Shown piece after piece: positions 5,905 to 8,719 of a DNA stretch of 8,719 nucleotides. The position numbers and the translations under genes are program-made. Source of the DNA: Pseudomonadota bacterium (GTDB lineage Bacteria; Desulfobacterota; Syntrophia; Syntrophales; JADFWA01); the NCBI GenBank assembly GCA_030612385.1, contig JAUWNZ010000039.1, forward strand, positions 1 through 8,719, written 5' to 3'. Each line of letters opens with the position of its first letter. The first letter of the stretch is position 1. A model generated the notes under the pieces. That model did no database searches and had not been told where the DNA came from. It worked only from the letters and a program-made list of their open reading frames with translations.

Positions 5905-7706
5905 ATTCCTGTCTGCAGCAATTAGCACAAGAGACCTTGCCGGCCGCGCTGTTTCCCAGGCCACCGGTTGTTCGATTTGTATCTGAAAGGACAGTATGTC
6001 ATTGCGGAAATCAGCTTGTTGTACAAAAAACACGTCGTAAAACAGTCCTGAGCATGACAGGCCCGTTTGTTGCGCATGAGACATTATTACACTGTCCGTC
6101 CTGCTTCACTGTTTTTGGTTCTGACGCCTTGCTGCATCTGGTTCCGAAGTGGTATAATGTTGGATACGATGTTCTGGTCTACGTAGGACGGGCCCTGTTT
6201 CAGCGGTACCGCACCATCCAGGAGGTCAACACTGAATTATGTTCACGCAATGTGCAGATCAGTGACTCTGAAATCAGTTACCTGGGATATAAGTTTATTT
6301 CCTGTCTTGCTGCCTGTCATCAGCAGGCAACACCGAAAATCCGTCAATCAATAGGGCTCTCCGGCGGATATGTCCTTCATCTGGATGCAACTCACGATGG
6401 GAATGCACCGGCACTGATGACGAGCATGGACAGTTTGAGTGAAATTGTTCTGGGTAACGTGAAAGTTCCAAGTGAGCATGCAGATCATATTGTACCTTTT
6501 CTGCAAAAACTACAAAAAGACTTTGGCGTTCCACAGGCTTGTGTTCATGACATGGGTAAAGGCATCTGCAAGGCAGTGTTCGAAGTATTTCCCGGAACAC
6601 CTGATTTTATCTGCCATTTTCATTTTCTGCGTGACATAGGCAAAGACTTCCTTGAACCAGCCTACAGCTCTTTGCGCTCGTGCCTGCGTAAATACAAAAC
6701 AAGCCCCCGGCTCTATGCCCTGGCACGGGGAATAAAGCAACTGTTGAGCGGACAGGATTCTGACCCTGAATTACTGGCAAAAGCTCTTCTCTCTGGTGAA
6801 CTTCCTGAAAATACAGACCTGTTGCCATTGGCTTCTGCGTATTCCATGACACTGTGGATGTTGGAAGGCAAGCACAGCGGGGACGGATATGGTTTCCCTT
6901 TTGATCGTCCGTTACTGGTCTTTGCTGAAAGGCTTCTGGAGGGGCAACAACGTTTACCACAGATGTTGGCTTGCTGCCATGATTCTGATAAAACCGGAAA
7001 ACAATCCGTTGTCAAACTGGCACGGATTGTTTCAGACATAATCAATGACACCCGGTTTCAGCAAGGAGTTCAAGAACTGAACTGGCGCTGTCAGGTTTTC
7101 GACAGTCTGCGCAAAGCCATGCGCATTGCTCTGCCAAACGGAAAAAAGGGGTTGAATGATGACGGTACAGACGAGGCCATATCCACCATTTGTGCCGGCG
7201 TTCAACGATTTCGCAGTAAACTCGATAACAATACAAAATGGTCTGCTGACAAGCTATGCAGCAAAATGGCAAAGCAGATTGACAAGTGGAGTGAAAAGCT
7301 TTTCGCTGATCCTATTGAGGTAGATACTCCGCGAGGGACAGTCATTATCTATCCACAACGAACCAACAATATCCTGGAACAATTTTTCCGTGGAATACGG
7401 CGAGGGCAACGGCGAAAAACAGGGAATAATTCCATACGACGAATGTTACAGACAATGCTTGCAGAAACTCCTCTGGTTAAGAATCTGGACAATGATGAGT
7501 ATATGAAGATACTCCTTGACTGGAAGGCCAACCTTGAGGAGTTATTTGCTGATTTGGAGCTGACTGCTGTTGCACGTTCTGCAGAGCCGCCAATCGGGGT
7601 AGATCGCTTACTCCCAGGATTTCGGAGACTGATAATGCAGCAAGCCCTGCCCGGGCAGGTGGCTCAATTATTGTCCAAGAATAAAATTATGGCAGAATCC
7701 AACTGA
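5865..7706 (+). CDS. Insertion sequence ORF2: DDE-type transposase catalytic part
   Basis: This frame supplies 613 residues to the predicted frameshift fusion. It starts with a short linker, then a zinc-ribbon-like pair CHC (5997-6005) and CPSC (6093-6104). The catalytic core shows the first Asp in LHLDATHDG (6384-6386), the second in VHDMGKGI (6549-6551), a CHFHFLRD stretch shortly after, a long helical insertion, and the Glu in NNILEQFFRGIRRGQRRKTG (7377-7379). This is the order expected of an RNase H-like DDE transposase. The C-terminus ends in MAESN, encoded within the right terminal repeat. No internal stop or disruption is seen, so the enzyme looks intact. The same frame is open upstream to 5085, but that stretch overlaps ORF1 and has the Cys/Ser/Arg-rich look of a shadow. 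The family is not recognised with certainty; the C-H-F-H feature recalls ISL3 and IS256/Mutator-type enzymes. Confidence 0.82.
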   Translation, partial: NDVNCGSASWRALNSCLQQLAQETLPAALFPRPPVVRFVSERTVCHCGNQLVVQKTRRKTVLSMTGPFVAHETLLHCPSCFTVFGSDALLHLVPKWYNVGYDVLVYVGRALFQRYRTIQEVNTELCSRNVQISDSEISYLGYKFISCLAACHQQATPKIRQSIGLSGGYVLHLDATHDGNAPALMTSMDSLSEIVLGNVKVPSEHADHIVPFLQKLQKDFGVPQACVHDMGKGICKAVFEVFPGTPDFICHFHFLRDIGKDFLEPAYSSLRSCLRKYKTSPRLYALARGIKQLLSGQDSDPELLAKALLSGELPENTDLLPLASAYSMTLWMLEGKHSGDGYGFPFDRPLLVFAERLLEGQQRLPQMLACCHDSDKTGKQSVVKLARIVSDIINDTRFQQGVQELNWRCQVFDSLRKAMRIALPNGKKGLNDDGTDEAISTICAGVQRFRSKLDNNTKWSADKLCSKMAKQIDKWSEKLFADPIEVDTPRGTVIIYPQRTNNILEQFFRGIRRGQRRKTGNNSIRRMLQTMLAETPLVKNLDNDEYMKILLDWKANLEELFADLELTAVARSAEPPIGVDRLLPGFRRLIMQQALPGQVAQLLSKNKIMAESN

Positions 7707-7729
7707 GTTTTGGATTCATAGCGAATTTC
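7693..7729 (+). repeat. Right terminal inverted repeat of the insertion sequence
   Basis: It starts CAGAATCCAACTGAGT and ends at the tip CGAATTTC, the inverted copy of 4945-4980. The last five codons and the stop of the transposase (to 7706) are inside it. Confidence 0.8.
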
Positions 7730-7800
7730 AGTTGACTCAGGGCTATGGACGCCGCTCCAAGACCCGTCACCTTCATAAAACCTCGTCGTGTAATCTTCAT
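7730..7800 (-). pseudogene. fdhA: Formate dehydrogenase catalytic subunit, 5' end with Tat signal peptide
   Basis: From the ATG at 7800 the frame reads MKITRRGFMKVTGLG then AASIALSQL before running into the insertion sequence. This is a textbook twin-arginine signal (RRGFMK followed by a short hydrophobic stretch), as found on FdnG-type formate dehydrogenases. It has a perfect AAGGAGGT ribosome binding site 5 bases upstream. The orientation and position match the internal fdhA slice on the other side of the element, so both are taken as parts of one gene. About 170 residues that should lie between them (the rest of the signal, the iron-sulfur domain and the start of the pterin domain, up to the Sec/Cys site) are missing. 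On its own the piece could still be translated into a short junk peptide ending inside the element. Confidence 0.8.
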
Positions 7801-7859
7801 CTGTTACCTCCTTCTATTTGTTAGTGTTCATCTTGCCAACCATCACTTAGAAGAATATT

Positions 7860-7888
7860 AACTTAGCGCAACAATGTGGGCATGTCAA
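7860..7888 (-). promoter_or_regulatory. Possible promoter of the broken fdh operon
   Basis: On the minus strand a perfect TTGACA (7888-7883) is followed after 17 bases by a weak TAAGTT (7865-7860). A start near 7853 would leave a leader of about 50 bases before the fdhA ribosome binding site. If active, it would transcribe into the insertion sequence antisense to the transposase. Confidence 0.4.
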
Positions 7889-8161
7889 GCATTTTTCCAG
7901 TTATTTCAATATGTTATTCTTAACATAAGAGGCAAGGGAAACTCCTTAAGTCGGATATCATCTTCTACATTCATTTTAGACTTAAGGTATACTGTGCGGA
8001 CATCCTCAGTCACACATACGACCTTGTGCGAGCCAATATGAGGAGGTATCGCCGGGATAGACGACAGAACCTTCAAGGGCATATAAGAGGAACAAGGAGG
8101 GGATGCAGTATTTTCGGCAACACTGGAAGAGGGCGCTTGCCTTACGGTGAAGGACATCGGA
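7889..8161. other. Non-coding stretch upstream of fdhA
   Basis: No convincing gene is present on either strand; the short open frames lack family similarity and good start sites. A GTGCG at 8026-8030 followed by AGCC resembles the 5' end consensus of group II introns (GUGYG) and could be the left end of the element whose domain V-like hairpin lies at 8162-8197, but the motif is short and may be chance. Confidence 0.35.
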
Positions 8162-8197
8162 AAACCGTATGCGGTAATAAACCCGCACGCACGGTTT
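8162..8197 (+). ncRNA. Group II intron domain V-like hairpin (degenerate remnant)
   Basis: The sequence AAACCGTATGCGG, a TAATAAA-type loop, then CCGCACGCACGGTTT followed by GATGAG closely matches bacterial group II intron domain V and its 3' flank. The lower stem pairs AAACCG with CGGTTT, and the two-base AC bulge (8187-8188) is kept. Two departures suggest decay: the catalytic AGC triad reads AAC (8163-8165), and A8169 faces C8190 where a pair is normal. No reverse transcriptase/maturase gene is present, and only about 170 bases separate it from a possible intron 5' end at 8026. It is therefore a heavily deleted relic at best. No clear domain VI was found after it. Confidence 0.6.
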
Positions 8198-8345
8198 GAT
8201 GAGTGAGAATTGGGCAGAACAGCTATGGCAAGGCTATTTAGTCCATCCTGAAAAACGGGACTTTAGAAAGTTATTTATCGTTCTGTTCTTTGACAACCGA
8301 AGATAATTGTGGACGAGAAGGGATTTCTGGGGCGATTTTCCCTAT

Positions 8346-8606
8346 GCGGCCCGCTTCATTTTCCTTGAGGCTTGCTTTTCTTCTTTTCGCCTACGCAGAT
8401 GGACAACCTTACAGTTTCATTAATATATGTTCAAATTGCTCGTTCCTCTCAGGGTGGCTGCTGCCTTCTCTGGGTTTCCTGTTTGATCGTAAACTATAGC
8501 CCAATTCTAATAATAATTTGCCGACTTTGGGCTGACTGATTTTATACCATTGAGCAATAAGCTCATCACTAAGATTATATGGTAATAGCTCAATAAATAG
8601 GGGCAA
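8346..8606 (-). pseudogene. ISAzo13-family transposase remnant
   Basis: From 8606 leftward the frame reads IAQWYKISQPKVGKLLLELG then YSLRSNRKPREGSSHPERNEQFEHI. This matches the conserved ISAzo13 stretch in which a helix-turn-helix is followed by GYSLQANRKTxEGxxHPDRxAQFxYIN. After EHI the frame breaks; two extra bases (AT, near 8428) shift it. In the corrected frame it continues NETVRLSICVGEKKKSKPQGK, resembling the next family segment (INxTVR...KKKE), before decaying around 8346. There is no start signal, and the N- and C-terminal two thirds of the transposase are missing. No inverted repeats were found. It is a dead fragment, unrelated to the 4945-7729 element. Confidence 0.72.
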
Positions 8607-8680
8607 ACTCCGGTATGTAAAAGTGATTGTGAATCTTAGCCATTCACGGCTTGAAATTGGAAATTAGAAATTTTGGAGAG

Positions 8681-8719
8681 ATGAAACGAATTTACGAGTT
8701 GACAGGCTTCGGCGTGAGC
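8681..8719 (+). CDS. Possible start of a gene running off the right edge
   Basis: An ATG at 8681 opens a frame of 13 codons (MKRIYELTGFGVS) without a stop to the window end. GGAGAG is directly upstream, but its spacing to the ATG is too short to be convincing. I do not recognise the peptide. It may equally be non-coding. Confidence 0.2.
   Translation, partial: MKRIYELTGFGVS

Larger units (their letters stand above)
4945..7729 (+). mobile_element. Complete insertion sequence of about 2785 bp, DDE transposase, family not assigned
   Basis: The element is bounded by imperfect terminal inverted repeats (4945-4980 and 7693-7729). It encodes two overlapping frames on the plus strand, opposite to the fdh genes it interrupts. 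The internal layout is left repeat, about 180 bases of AT-rich leader with a promoter and hairpin, ORF1, a frameshift site and ORF2, whose stop codon lies inside the right repeat. Outside the repeats the flanks (GTAAATC left, AGTTGAC right) do not match, so no target duplication is visible; together with the missing fdhA segment this points to a deletion next to the element. All core parts look intact. The transposase shows a zinc ribbon, DDE residues and a C-H-F-H stretch reminiscent of ISL3 and Mutator-like enzymes, but I cannot assign a family. Confidence 0.85.

Noticed and set aside
7906..8188. Small minus-strand open frames of 60-83 codons
   Set aside because: No similarity or start signals, and they overlap the domain V-like hairpin.
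8290..8499. 69-residue open frame on the plus strand
   Set aside because: It is antisense to the recognisable ISAzo13 remnant.
1..8719. CRISPR array, tRNA or rRNA genes
   Set aside because: No spaced direct repeats, cloverleaf or ribosomal RNA sequence was seen on either strand.

Overview
The window looks like chromosomal DNA of an anaerobic, menaquinone-using bacterium, most likely a deltaproteobacterial (Desulfobacterota-type) or similar syntrophic or sulfate-reducing organism. The basis is a futalosine-type menaquinone gene cluster next to the remains of a periplasmic, Tat-exported formate dehydrogenase. This placement is an inference from gene content; no ribosomal or other marker is present.

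Region 1 (1-3480, minus strand) is a menaquinone operon, transcribed right to left from a good sigma70-like promoter at 3450-3478. It runs UbiD-family decarboxylase, UbiX-family flavin prenyltransferase, UbiA-family prenyltransferase, then the first third of a radical SAM enzyme of the MqnE/MqnC/CofH group that leaves the window at base 1. UbiX makes the prenylated flavin that UbiD needs; UbiA attaches the polyprenyl tail; the radical SAM protein belongs to the upstream futalosine steps. The presumed GTG start of ubiX lies at the end of three tandem 9-base units.

Region 2 (3495-4056, plus strand) is recX, transcribed divergently from the menaquinone operon.

Region 3 (4220-7800) is the wreck of a formate dehydrogenase operon on the minus strand. 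From right to left: a promoter, a perfect ribosome binding site and a Tat signal peptide (start of fdhA); a complete insertion sequence of about 2.8 kb (4945-7729); a middle piece of fdhA starting near the active-site Sec/Cys region; then, with fdhA's C-terminal half, the iron-sulfur subunit and the start of the cytochrome subunit all missing, the last 100 codons of the cytochrome b subunit (fdhC).

The insertion sequence has imperfect 36/37-bp terminal inverted repeats. It carries an N-terminal winged-helix-like reading frame and a DDE-type transposase frame joined by an A8 -1 frameshift site, giving a predicted 825-residue fusion. A perfect 16-bp hairpin ends at the ribosome binding site. 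The apparent internal promoter would start transcription after the hairpin's left arm, so only read-through transcripts from outside would fold it.

Region 4 (7801-8719) is mobile-element debris: a group II intron domain V-like hairpin (8162-8197) with no reverse transcriptase, and a frameshifted remnant of an ISAzo13-family transposase (about 8346-8606, minus). A possible gene start at 8681 runs off the right edge.

I found no wholly new system. The most interesting items are the insertion sequence's translational control (hairpin plus frameshift) and the multi-step collapse of the formate dehydrogenase locus.
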